A stretch of 64,000 nt of DNA from NCBI GenBank assembly GCA_030066215.1, contig JASJCA010000005.1:1-64000 (forward strand), in the 5' to 3' direction. This stretch comes from Rhodobacter sp. (GTDB lineage: Bacteria; Pseudomonadota; Alphaproteobacteria; Rhodobacterales; Rhodobacteraceae). The notes beneath the pieces are model-generated. The model had not been told where the DNA came from and ran no database searches. It worked only from the letters and a program-made list of their open reading frames with translations. Positions 38,646-48,290 of the stretch are shown in pieces (the first letter of the stretch is position 1; the number at the start of each line of letters is the position of its first letter). Position numbers and translations under genes: made by a program.

Positions 38646-39679
38646 AGCGCCATCGCCCTCGCTGTCGCGTTTTGGCTGAGTTGATCGCGGAAATAGCGGA
38701 TCGTACGGTCCAACCCGCGTTCGAGCGGCACGGTTGGCGCCCAGCCAAGCAACCGCTTCGCAACGGAGATGTCCGGCCGGCGCTGCAATGGATCGTGTTG
38801 GGGCAGATCGCGGTAGCTAACCGGGTTGGTTGTACCGGTCTTCGATCGCACAAGCTCTGACAGTTCCAGAATCGTGACTTCCGCAGGATTGCCGAGATTC
38901 ACGGCCTGGAACCGCTGCAGTGGTGCATTCATCAAACGGATCAGGCCGTCGATCATATCGTCCCGGTAGCAAAACGACCGGGTTTGTGTGCCATCGCCGT
39001 TCACGGTCATCGCAACGCCGCTCAGCGCCTGGACAATCAAGTTGGACACGACCCGGCCATCCTCTGGGCTCATGCCCGGACCGTAAGTGTTGAAGATGCG
39101 GGCAATCCGGGTTTCGACCCCAAACCGGTCGTTGTAGTCGTGAAACAGAGTCTCGGCCGCCCGTTTACCCTCGTCGTAGCATGCTCGAGGCCCACAGGTG
39201 TTCACGTTGCCGCAATAGCTTTCGGGTTGTGGACTGATCTTGGGATCGCCGTAGATCTCCGAGGTCGACGCCTGAAGGATGCGCGCACGCTTGGATCGCG
39301 CAATCTCCAGCATATTCATGCCGCCCAGAACACTGGACTTGAACGTATGAAGCGGGTCGCGTTGGTAGACCGGCGGTGAGGCCGGACAGGCCAGATTGTA
39401 GATTTGGTCGATCGGGGTTTGGATCGGCAGCGGCTCGATTATGTCGTGCAAGATGAAATCAAAGCGCGGGCAGCCGAGCAGATCCGAAAGGTTCTCGAGC
39501 CGCCCCGACAGCAGATTGTCGATCGCGATGACCCGGTGACCCTGCTCGATCAGGGCCCGGCATAGCTGCGAGCCCAGAAAGCCGGCGCCGCCGGTCACGA
39601 TGATCCTTTGCTGATCGCGCCGGGATGCGACCGCCGGGGCCTTGCGCGACGATTGCGGTCTGAATTCGGTCACCGTCAT
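38642..39679 (-). CDS. NAD-dependent epimerase/dehydratase, UDP-glucuronate decarboxylase-like
   Basis: IIVTGGAGFLGSQLCRALIEQGHRVIAIDNL; YNLACPASPPVYQRDPLHTFKSSVLGGMNML; CYDEGKRAAETL. Confidence 0.85.
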   Translation of the reverse strand: MTVTEFRPQSSRKAPAVASRRDQQRIIVTGGAGFLGSQLCRALIEQGHRVIAIDNLLSGRLENLSDLLGCPRFDFILHDIIEPLPIQTPIDQIYNLACPASPPVYQRDPLHTFKSSVLGGMNMLEIARSKRARILQASTSEIYGDPKISPQPESYCGNVNTCGPRACYDEGKRAAETLFHDYNDRFGVETRIARIFNTYGPGMSPEDGRVVSNLIVQALSGVAMTVNGDGTQTRSFCYRDDMIDGLIRLMNAPLQRFQAVNLGNPAEVTILELSELVRSKTGTTNPVSYRDLPQHDPLQRRPDISVAKRLLGWAPTVPLERGLDRTIRYFRDQLSQNATARAMAL

Positions 39680-39764
39680 GGTCTTTTTCCCCGGAGAACA
39701 GATGCAGCGCCCAGAGGGCGTTTTGCAGGCGCTGCGCGGAATTCTGAGTTGAGATCCATCGGCA

Positions 39765-41111
39765 TCAATCCTCGCGAAACGCGCGCGACATCGAGTCGAC
39801 GATCGGCTTGGTCAGGTATTGCATGAAGGTACGCTCTTGCGTCGTGATCAGGATTTCGGCGGGCATGCCCGGGGTCGGAGAAAAGTTCTTCACCCGCGTC
39901 AATTCGGTTGGATGCAGACTGATCCGCGCGATATAGACCTCGCGATTGGGATCTTCCTTGGCGTCGGGGATGGCGTCCGCCGAGACGTAATACACCTCGC
40001 CGTCCAGTACCGGTGTGGTGCGCTGGTTCAGCGCCACCAGACGAACCGATGCGTACTGGCCGACCTGCACGCTGTCGATATCCGTGCGCGGGATCAGCGT
40101 TTCTATGATCAGCGGTGCATCGAGCGGCAGGATTTCCGCAATTCCCTTTCCGGCTTGGATGACACCGCCGGTGGTATGATAGTTGAGCCGCAACACCGTG
40201 CCGGCGACCGGGGCAACGATTTGGGTGCGCCGCAATACGTTCTCGGCCTGCTGAAACTGCTCCTGCACGCTGTCGAGTTCGGACTGGACGGCCTGCAATT
40301 CGTCGAGCGCGGCCTGGTTGTAGGCTTGCCACGCCTGGAGCGCCTGCTTTTTGTACTTGTTGATCTGCGACTCGCTTTCGCCGATTTCAGCGTAAAGCCG
40401 AGCAATCTGACCTTGGCCGTCGAACACCGCGCGTTCCAACGCATTCAGATCGGATTTGCGCGCGAGCCCCTCCTCGACGAGGGCGGTCTTTGATTCCAGA
40501 TCGTCCTGCAACAGCACGACCTGTTCTTCCAGCGCGATGCGCTGCTCCTCGTAGCCCCAGATGCGCAGTTTTTGCGCATCAATGTTGGCATTGATCAGAG
40601 CCAGATCGTTGTTCAGCTTTTCCCGCGACAGCGTGAAACTCATCCGCTGGCTGTCGAGGATTTCGCGGATATCCGCGTCCATCGTCGACTTCACCAAGAG
40701 CTGGGTGGAAAACTCGATCTTGTCCTGGTCATCGTATTCGGCGTTGAGCCGCGCGCTCATGGCGATCAGCCGTGCCCGGCGCAGCTCGAGTTCCGTCATC
40801 CGGGTTTCCGCCGCCGTACGATCAAGCGTCAGCAGGGTCTGGCCTTCCGCTACAACCTCACCTTCTTCGACGAGGATTTCCTCGATAATGCCGCCTTCGA
40901 AGTGCTGAATGACCTTGTTGCGGCCGGTCGCAACGAAGCTTCCCTGCGAGACGACCGCGGCCGCAAGCGGCGCGGTGAATGCCCAATAGCCGAAGCCACC
41001 GAGCGACACGCCCATCAAAAGGAGCCCCAGCAGCCCGATACGCCAAATGCTGCGCGGCACATCCGAATACCACTCGGTCGTTGTGTAGGCGGGAACGTGC
41101 GCGATACTCAT
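39765..41111 (-). CDS. HlyD family type I secretion periplasmic adaptor
   Basis: GFGYWAFTAPLAAAVVSQGSFVATGRNKVIQHFEGGIIEEILVEEGEVV; C-terminal PTELTRVKNFSPTPGMPAEILITTQERTFMQYLTKPI. Confidence 0.92.
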   Translation of the reverse strand: MSIAHVPAYTTTEWYSDVPRSIWRIGLLGLLLMGVSLGGFGYWAFTAPLAAAVVSQGSFVATGRNKVIQHFEGGIIEEILVEEGEVVAEGQTLLTLDRTAAETRMTELELRRARLIAMSARLNAEYDDQDKIEFSTQLLVKSTMDADIREILDSQRMSFTLSREKLNNDLALINANIDAQKLRIWGYEEQRIALEEQVVLLQDDLESKTALVEEGLARKSDLNALERAVFDGQGQIARLYAEIGESESQINKYKKQALQAWQAYNQAALDELQAVQSELDSVQEQFQQAENVLRRTQIVAPVAGTVLRLNYHTTGGVIQAGKGIAEILPLDAPLIIETLIPRTDIDSVQVGQYASVRLVALNQRTTPVLDGEVYYVSADAIPDAKEDPNREVYIARISLHPTELTRVKNFSPTPGMPAEILITTQERTFMQYLTKPIVDSMSRAFRED

Positions 41112-41114
41112 CTG

Positions 41115-43124
41115 TCAGCCTGCCTGCGGATCTGTATGGGGAGCCTGAACGGGTTGTTGTCCACCGCGCCGGCGGTTTTCCAACGCTTCCAGGACTTGCT
41201 GCCGCTGGCCGTAGACGGCGATGTTTCCGTCGGCCATCAGCATGATCTTATCGACCGAACTGAGCAGCGATGGCTTCTGCGTAATGACGACCAGCGTCAT
41301 GCCTTGGCTTTTGGCATGGGTCACGGCGCGGGCGAGTGCCTGATCCCCAGCCGTGTCCAGGTTGGAGTTGGGTTCGTCCAACACGACAAGCCGCGGATTT
41401 CCAAAGAACGCCCGGGCAAGCGCAATGCGCTGCTTTTGACCGCCAGAAAGCGGCGATCCATCGGCGGCCACCACGGTTTCATAGCCTTGCGGGAAGCTTG
41501 AGATCATCTCGTGCACGTCGGCCAGGACTGCGGCTTCGTGGATTTGCGCGTCGGTGGCGTCCTCGCGCATCCGTGCGATGTTCTGTTTGATCGTGCCCGG
41601 GAATAGCTGCACGTCTTGCGGCAGATACCCGATGTTGGTGCCAAGTTGGCGTTGGTCCCAGTTCCGCAAGTCCATGAGATCGAGCCGGACCGAACCCGAT
41701 GTCGGCAGAACCGATCCAACCAGCATCTTGCCCAGCGTCGTCTTTCCAGCGCCGGAATTGCCGATGACCGCCAGTGACTCGCCTGGTGCCAAGACGAAAC
41801 TCAGGGCATTCAACACGACACGCTTCGTCCCTTGCGGCACGTAAAGCAGTCGCTCGACATCCAGCCGGCCCTCTGGGCGTGGGAGGATCAGCCGATCCTG
41901 GTTCAGTGGTGAGGATCGCAAGAGATTGGCGATGCGATCGTAGGCAGCCCGTGACATCAGGAAGTGGTTCCAACCCTCGATGGCGCCTTCGACCGGAGCC
42001 AGCGCCCGGCCAGCGATGATGGACGCGGCAATCACCATGCCGCCTGTGATCTGCCCTTGAATCGCGAGGTAGGCGCCCCAGCCCAGGATGCCGATCTGGG
42101 TCAACAGCCGCACGGCACGTGAAAATGCAGCGGATACGATGTTGCGGTCTTGCGCGCTGACTTGCGCCTTCAGCGAGGCAGCGGTGTCGCGGCCCCAGAT
42201 CGAGACAGCCTCGGGGATCATCGCCAGCGCATTGATGATTTGGCTGTTGCGCGACATCGAGTCGAGGTGAAGGTTCGCCTTGCTTTGATGAACGTTGGCC
42301 TCGGCGAACTTGCCCGAGGTTATGCGCTGGTTGATCAAGGCGATGACGAACAAAAGCAGCGCGGTCGCCACGACGATGCTGCCAAGGTGGGGATGCACCA
42401 GGTAGATTGCCAGGATGAACAGCGGGGCGAAGGGGACATCGAGAAACGACAGAAGCGTTCCCGAGACCAGAAATCCACGCAGCTGCTGCAAGTCGCCAAG
42501 CGTCTGGTATTCGCGGCCGTTGCTGCTGAGCGAGGCGCGCGCTGCGGCGCTAAGGATCGATGAGCCGAGCTGCGCAGCCAATTCCACCGCGGTGCGCATC
42601 AGTACGAAGCGTCGAACCGCATCGAGAATGGCCTGCAGCACCACGGCGCCCACGATGACCGCGGTCAACATGATCAAGGTATCCATCGACCGGCTTGTGA
42701 GGACCCGGTCGGAGATCTGGAACAGATAGACCGGGATCGCCAGGATCAGCAGGTTGGTGGCGCAGGTGAAAACCATGACCAGAAGCATGTTTTGCCGGAT
42801 CGCCCGCAGGCCGCGATTTAGGCTGCCCGCGAAATCCGTCGGGCCCAAACGCTTGTGAAAAACGCCCTTGTCACTGTGTCCGGCTCCGCCACCGCCCGAC
42901 GCGGTCGCGGGTGGGCCGTCGGTCTTTTTAGGCGGGGTCTTGTCGGTTTGTTCCTCCGATGGGTAGAGATCTTCGACACCTCGAAACGCGCGACCGTCGG
43001 CATGGACGCGCTGCGATGGCTTGAGGCGCAACGCAGGCCGGCGCACGGAATGTTTGAACATCCAAGTTGCGGCATCACCCGTCTGGACGTCTTCCTGCTC
43101 TTTTTCGGCTCCAAAGTCTTTCAC
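41115..43124 (-). CDS. type I secretion system permease/ATPase
   Basis: GNSGAGKTTLGKMLVG, LSGGQKQRIALARAFF, LVVLDEPNSNLD; N-terminal TM domain without C39 peptidase motifs. Confidence 0.92.
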   Translation of the reverse strand: MKDFGAEKEQEDVQTGDAATWMFKHSVRRPALRLKPSQRVHADGRAFRGVEDLYPSEEQTDKTPPKKTDGPPATASGGGGAGHSDKGVFHKRLGPTDFAGSLNRGLRAIRQNMLLVMVFTCATNLLILAIPVYLFQISDRVLTSRSMDTLIMLTAVIVGAVVLQAILDAVRRFVLMRTAVELAAQLGSSILSAAARASLSSNGREYQTLGDLQQLRGFLVSGTLLSFLDVPFAPLFILAIYLVHPHLGSIVVATALLLFVIALINQRITSGKFAEANVHQSKANLHLDSMSRNSQIINALAMIPEAVSIWGRDTAASLKAQVSAQDRNIVSAAFSRAVRLLTQIGILGWGAYLAIQGQITGGMVIAASIIAGRALAPVEGAIEGWNHFLMSRAAYDRIANLLRSSPLNQDRLILPRPEGRLDVERLLYVPQGTKRVVLNALSFVLAPGESLAVIGNSGAGKTTLGKMLVGSVLPTSGSVRLDLMDLRNWDQRQLGTNIGYLPQDVQLFPGTIKQNIARMREDATDAQIHEAAVLADVHEMISSFPQGYETVVAADGSPLSGGQKQRIALARAFFGNPRLVVLDEPNSNLDTAGDQALARAVTHAKSQGMTLVVITQKPSLLSSVDKIMLMADGNIAVYGQRQQVLEALENRRRGGQQPVQAPHTDPQAG

Positions 43125-43149
43125 CGGATTATTCCTGCCTTTCTTCGGG

Positions 43150-45111
43150 CTAAGCCAAGACGGTTTCCATACTGTCGGCCGGGGTCTCGGTGACGGCCGG
43201 CGGGGCGATGGCGTACTCGGCCGCAGCGGGGTCGTCGCCTAGGATGCCATCGGCCAAGAACAGCACCGCCTCACTCGCCAAGTCCGAGGTGTTCTGGATC
43301 GCAAGTGGATCGTCCGCGGCGATGAACTCGGCCTGATACAGAACCGCGTCAGAGTAGGTTCCACCGGCCGAATAGATCGTTGAATCGACGCCGGCGTCCG
43401 TGACCGAAGCGACATTGATCAACTCGTTGCCGCCGGTGGTGACCTGAATTGTCGCGCCATCGGCGCCTTGCACGGTTCGAGCCGCGACCGCGACCTGATC
43501 GGCATCGCCGAGGACGTTTGTCTGCTCGACAAGTTGAATGTCGATGAGGTTGCCGGAGATATACAGGACGCTCATAACGCCTGTCCCCGCAAAGGCGGCG
43601 TCCGACAGTATCGCGTCCGAAAAGTCGTCGCCTCCTTTGGCGGCCGTCTCGGCGGCTTCGCTATAGGCCGCCGTCATCTCGACCGTCGTATCCACGCCGA
43701 TGTCGGTGATCGACGCACTGTTAAAGAGCAAATTGCCGGAGGTCTCCAGAACGCCGCCGAACGCCTCGCCAAAGTGCACGTTGTCGTTGTCGAGCAGCAC
43801 ATTCGTCTGCGACAGGAAGCTGACGTCGATGATACTGCCGCCGACGATGATCAAGTCGTAGTGAAAGCCCAGCCCCAACAGACTGGCGAAATTCGACATT
43901 AGGTTGCCGCCGGCTTCGATGAAGGTCTCGCTGCCCTCGAAGCTGACGCTGACGACGTCGGCATCGTTTGCGAAGTTGAACTGCTGGATGTGATTGTAGT
44001 TGACGACGTTGCCCTCGATGCGGGTCACAGCCACATGGGCAGGCGCGCCCAAGGCCTCGCCGGACGGAACCGGCTTTGCGTTTGCAACGGTGCTGATCGA
44101 TGCTGCGCTCACTGCTTCATCGACCGTGGAATGCGCGAAAAGGCGGCCGCCGTTCACGGCATCCAAGTTGTGCCAAACGTTGATCTGGCTGATGGCGTTT
44201 GCGAAATAGACGCCGCCCAACACCGCAATCACCGGCGCATCGATCCAATCTGTAATCAGGTGAGCTTCGTTGATCAGGACGTTGTCGCCGGCGACGACGT
44301 TATGGACAGGGGCATCCCCATCCAGGACACCCGAAGGACCCGCTGCATCGGCATCCGGGTCGGACGGCGCGAAGGCCTCGCTGTGGTCGGACAGCCGCGG
44401 CAGTTCGCCAGCGGTCTGCCCGTTGACCGTCACTTCCGATGCGTCGGCGTCGAAGGCCAGGTGAATATCGGCCCCTTCCACAGAGGGCCCGAGACCAGTT
44501 TCCTTTAGACCTTTGATTGCGTGGGCAATATCCAGCCCGGTGTCGACCATCGCGTCCTCGTCTTCGGGGTACGCGGGAAACCCAAGCGGGTCCAACGCGT
44601 CCGCCGCGGAAACCAAAGACACCAAGAGACCATCGAAAGAAGCAGGGTCGAAAAACGGAAAACCGGGATCGAAATCCCAAAGATGATCCTGATCCGAAAG
44701 CGAATTCAGCTGAACCGTGATCGTGGCCATGGATGATGGCGGCGGCACGATGAAATAGAACTCGGGCATCGCCGCGAAGGTCGGTGCCTGAAAGGCTGGG
44801 GCGCCGAAATGGCCAGGTCCGCCCGGCAGCGGCGACCAGGGGCTGCTGAAGAGGAACGGCCAGCTGGCCGCCCCGCTGGCCGGCGGAAGGGTCAAGGCGG
44901 AATACGGTCCGGGAAGAAACGGATAGTAGTCACCCAGCGCATAGGGACTGGAGACGTTCACTGTGACGTTCAAAAGACCGCCGAGGTCGGCGGTCGCGGC
45001 GCGCTCTGCCAGGAATTGATTGTATTCAACGCGAAGCCGGGCTGCTTCGGTATTGAGTCCGAATAATCCGATGAAGTGCGCGATGAGTTCGGTCTTGTCG
45101 TCGAGCAGCAT
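43150..45111 (-). CDS. large acidic repeat protein adjacent to T1SS, candidate secreted protein
   Basis: Repeated units GGNLLFNSASITDIGVDTTVEMT / GGNELINVASVTDAGVDSTIYSAGG / SGNLIDIQLVEQTNVLGDADQV; encoded directly upstream of the T1SS genes on the same strand. Confidence 0.65.
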   Translation of the reverse strand: MLLDDKTELIAHFIGLFGLNTEAARLRVEYNQFLAERAATADLGGLLNVTVNVSSPYALGDYYPFLPGPYSALTLPPASGAASWPFLFSSPWSPLPGGPGHFGAPAFQAPTFAAMPEFYFIVPPPSSMATITVQLNSLSDQDHLWDFDPGFPFFDPASFDGLLVSLVSAADALDPLGFPAYPEDEDAMVDTGLDIAHAIKGLKETGLGPSVEGADIHLAFDADASEVTVNGQTAGELPRLSDHSEAFAPSDPDADAAGPSGVLDGDAPVHNVVAGDNVLINEAHLITDWIDAPVIAVLGGVYFANAISQINVWHNLDAVNGGRLFAHSTVDEAVSAASISTVANAKPVPSGEALGAPAHVAVTRIEGNVVNYNHIQQFNFANDADVVSVSFEGSETFIEAGGNLMSNFASLLGLGFHYDLIIVGGSIIDVSFLSQTNVLLDNDNVHFGEAFGGVLETSGNLLFNSASITDIGVDTTVEMTAAYSEAAETAAKGGDDFSDAILSDAAFAGTGVMSVLYISGNLIDIQLVEQTNVLGDADQVAVAARTVQGADGATIQVTTGGNELINVASVTDAGVDSTIYSAGGTYSDAVLYQAEFIAADDPLAIQNTSDLASEAVLFLADGILGDDPAAAEYAIAPPAVTETPADSMETVLA

Positions 45112-45234
45112 GTATCAGACCCCGCACGCACTCGGCGTTCGTACTTTGGTGTCTGCTCGTGCCTCGGAACGTTTTTTGTCTTTGGTTGGCCTGCGCGAAG
45201 GGCTCCGCGCAGGCCGTTGGTGTTCTGCGATCGA

Positions 45235-46800
45235 TTAGGCGCCGAGTCCGTCGTCGCCAATCAGGGTGCTGCTGTAGTTGCCGCCAACGACGGTCATATC
45301 GACCGTGTTGCCAAGCACGTTGGCACCCTGAACGATGCTTTGGTTGAACGCGGCGTTGTCGTTCAGCGAATCCGCCGTGGCGCCCGAATAGCCGTTGACG
45401 TAGCCGTCATCGCCATTGTTGGACCCCCAGTAGCCGCCGGACTGGCCGTAGCCGCCGTCGTTGTCGGTCATGCCGCCAAGGCCGCCGTTGCCGCCCGTCG
45501 TCGTACCGGCACCGCCCTGCGAAGAGCCGAGGCCACCGGCACCACCGGACGCACCGGCCAGCCCGACACCGATACCGGCACCCAGGCCGATACCACCGGC
45601 GTCGCCGCCACCGGCATTGCCGCTATCGCCGGACTTCCCACCGGCACCACCGGCGCCCGTGCCCGCAATACCGATACCTCCGGCATCGCCGGCTTCGGCG
45701 TTTCCGGCACCCAGGCCGACACCGACCGGGACCAGACCAAGACCGCCAAGGCCTAGGCCGGCACCAATCGCACCAGCATCGCCGCCGGCACCGGCGCCAA
45801 TGCCACCGGCATGCCCGGAATCGCCACCCGCGCCGCCGTTGCCGGTCGAACCGGTTTTGCCGCCGTCACCGCCGACACCAACGCCGACGCCAAGGCCACC
45901 AACGCCGCCAGCGAGCGCGTCGCCGTTGCCGCCGGACGCGCCCTTCGCGCCAGAACCGCCGCCTTTTGCAGCCGCGCTACCTGCGCCACCGCTGGCCCCG
46001 CCGCTTCCACCGGCGCCACCGTCGGCTTCAGCGTCGATGCCATCGGCAGAGCTGGCCTTGCCGCCTTCCGACTTCTGCGTGTGGTCGTATTTGGCTTTGT
46101 TTGCCGTCGAGTTTTTGTTGGCCGTGTCGTCGTCCGACAGCGAGTTGGTCATGTTGTTGATGGTGGCAACATCATTGCCCATGCCGTTCAGCGAGTTCTT
46201 CAGAACATCGTTGAAGTGGCTGTCGTTGCCGGGATCGTAGTTCATGTTGCCCTTGGACATCATGACGTCTCCGATCGACGAACCGCCGGCCAGATCGAAG
46301 TCGGCGAAGTCGTCATCGCTCGGCTCCCAACCGGTCAAATCGACAGCAACGTCCACATCGACGTCGACCTTGGAGTCGTTTTTCACCGATGTGTTCGACG
46401 TATTCGTGGCGTCGGACGAGGACGTCGCGCCGGACTTCGCCCCCGACGTCGCGCCGGACGACGAATCGGAAGTGGACGTTCCTGTTCCGGATCCCATCCC
46501 AGTTCCGGCACCCATGCCGGTTCCGTTCCCGGAGCCGCTGGCAGTGGTGTCGTTCCAGTTGTAGTTACCATTGCCGTTCAGGTTGCCGTTTCCGTTGCCG
46601 TTCAGGTTGCCGTTGCCGTTCAGGTTGCCGTTGCCGTTACCGTTCAGGTTCACGTTCTCGCTGTGCTGACCCTGGTGCTGGCCCTGGCCCTGGCCTTGGG
46701 CTTGACCCTGGCCCTGCAATTGGCCTTGTCCCTGGCCCTGCAGTTGACCCTGAAGCTGGCCCTGCAGGCCAAAAAGATGTTGATTTCTCGGTCCGGGCAT
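45235..46800 (-). CDS. low-complexity Q-G / N-G repeat and Gly-rich protein, candidate T1SS substrate
   Basis: LQGQLQGQLQGQGQGQLQGQGQAQGQGQGQHQGQ then NLNGNGNGNLNGNGN tract, long Gly-rich segment, C-terminal QSIVQGANVLGNTVDMTVVGGNYSSTLIGDDGLGA. Confidence 0.7.
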   Translation of the reverse strand: MPGPRNQHLFGLQGQLQGQLQGQGQGQLQGQGQAQGQGQGQHQGQHSENVNLNGNGNGNLNGNGNLNGNGNGNLNGNGNYNWNDTTASGSGNGTGMGAGTGMGSGTGTSTSDSSSGATSGAKSGATSSSDATNTSNTSVKNDSKVDVDVDVAVDLTGWEPSDDDFADFDLAGGSSIGDVMMSKGNMNYDPGNDSHFNDVLKNSLNGMGNDVATINNMTNSLSDDDTANKNSTANKAKYDHTQKSEGGKASSADGIDAEADGGAGGSGGASGGAGSAAAKGGGSGAKGASGGNGDALAGGVGGLGVGVGVGGDGGKTGSTGNGGAGGDSGHAGGIGAGAGGDAGAIGAGLGLGGLGLVPVGVGLGAGNAEAGDAGGIGIAGTGAGGAGGKSGDSGNAGGGDAGGIGLGAGIGVGLAGASGGAGGLGSSQGGAGTTTGGNGGLGGMTDNDGGYGQSGGYWGSNNGDDGYVNGYSGATADSLNDNAAFNQSIVQGANVLGNTVDMTVVGGNYSSTLIGDDGLGA

Positions 46801-47531
46801 AGCCGGTCTCCTTCAAAGAGCTCGCGCGGCCACCCGTCTGTTTAATGTGGCCATTGTCGAGCGGGTTTAGGGTTGTTCAGCCGGAGACGATTCCGGGCTC
46901 ACAATAAAACCTGCGGCTGAATTGCGTATTTTCTTCCAATTTCCCCCCTTTCTCTTGGATCCAACCGCTTTCCGGAAGTACAGCGCCAGAAAGCGTATCG
47001 GATTCATGAGCCCCTCAGCGCACCGCCCAAGCAGACGGCACGTCGGAAATGGTCGCGAAAGGTCGCCTTCGACGGAACCTAGGGATTTGGTCTACATCGC
47101 GGATTGGACAGCAGGAAATCGGAAATAACTTATTAATTTCAGACTGTTCTGCTCACCCGATCGTACGTTTTTCCACGTGAATATCCACGCCTTTGCGGGC
47201 GCCGAGGCAATTATCCCCAAAACGGATTGATTCGGAGCACGGGAAAAGTCATACTTGTGTAATATGCGGTGTATAACCTGTGGATAGGTTGCTAATCCTT
47301 CGATTGATTGACCGAAGTGGGGAGCAAAAGTAGACTGCACTGCGTTGAAAGGATTGATTTTGCTCGCCTTTAAAGTGTAGTTGCTATGTCGGTTCGTAGG
47401 TTATCGAGTTTAGACCGTTACGGGGAGGAGGGCCTCGGATCGGTCGGTGGAGTACTTGATGGTTTGGGGAGTACTGTCGAGTGGCGGCTGGGTTTGACCG
47501 GGTCGCTCCTAGGACGAAGGGAGAGGGGAAA

Positions 47532-48290
47532 ATGTTTCAACCGTCGCCGGTGGTGCCGGTGCGTTCAGGAGTGAACGACACCGAAGCCAATGAGCGTGAC
47601 CTCGTGGCTTTTGCAGGGCCAAAGAAGAGATTCACCAACACACTGATGCGAAACATCGAAGAAGAGTTCGATGACGTCAGCCCTGTTCGGTTCGAGACCA
47701 TCGAAGAGTATCTGGACTCGATCAAAAGCAACCCGGTCTCAACCCGCGTCCTGATCGTCGACCCAGTCCTCTGCAAGGCGGATGACCGGCAATGCTACGA
47801 ATTCGCCAAACGCTATCAGGACATCTATCAGGGCGATGAACCGCCCGGGATCGTCATCGCCTATTGGGACGTGGAATCCGCCCAGGAACTCTGCGAGCAG
47901 CTCGATGGGCACCTGGACCTGCGCGGCTTCATCCCGATGAACCAGAGCATCGACATCTGGCTCGGTGTTCTTCGCCTACTGGTCAACGGCGGGGTGTACT
48001 ACGCACCGGACGTGCTTGGAGTGGATCCCAAGCACCCACTCCAAGGGTCCGAACCGGTCGCTGCGACGAATTCCGATGGGCATCTTGACCTTGCGCTCGG
48101 GAAGCTGACCCGCCGCGAGACCGATGTGGTGGAACTGTTGTCGAACGGTTTGCAGAACAAGCAAATTGCAGCCGAACTTGGCGTTTCGGAACACACCATC
48201 AAACTTCACATCCACCACATCATCACTAAGATGGGGGTTCACAACCGAACCGAGGCGGCGATGAAGTTCATGCAAATGAAGGGTGACTGA
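47532..48290 (+). CDS. LuxR-family response-regulator-like transcriptional regulator
   Basis: C-terminal LTRRETDVVELLSNGLQNKQIAAELGVSEHTIKLHIHHIITKMGVHNRTEA HTH; N-terminal receiver-like domain. Confidence 0.88.
   Translation: MFQPSPVVPVRSGVNDTEANERDLVAFAGPKKRFTNTLMRNIEEEFDDVSPVRFETIEEYLDSIKSNPVSTRVLIVDPVLCKADDRQCYEFAKRYQDIYQGDEPPGIVIAYWDVESAQELCEQLDGHLDLRGFIPMNQSIDIWLGVLRLLVNGGVYYAPDVLGVDPKHPLQGSEPVAATNSDGHLDLALGKLTRRETDVVELLSNGLQNKQIAAELGVSEHTIKLHIHHIITKMGVHNRTEAAMKFMQMKGD

Noticed and set aside
41115-43124. T1SS ABC protein as exporter of the GG peptide
   Set aside because: No C39 peptidase motifs at its N-terminus; the transporter at 20895-23027 is the better candidate.
45461-46240. Pro-rich 259-aa plus-strand ORF and other ORFs opposite the Gly-rich gene
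   Set aside because: Antisense of Gly codons gives Pro/Ala runs; no start context or homology signal.
45481-46795. Repetitive DNA considered as a CRISPR-like or tandem-repeat array
   Set aside because: Periodicity is codon-level (Gly/Gln/Asn repeats) within one continuous ORF; no conserved direct repeat with unique spacers.
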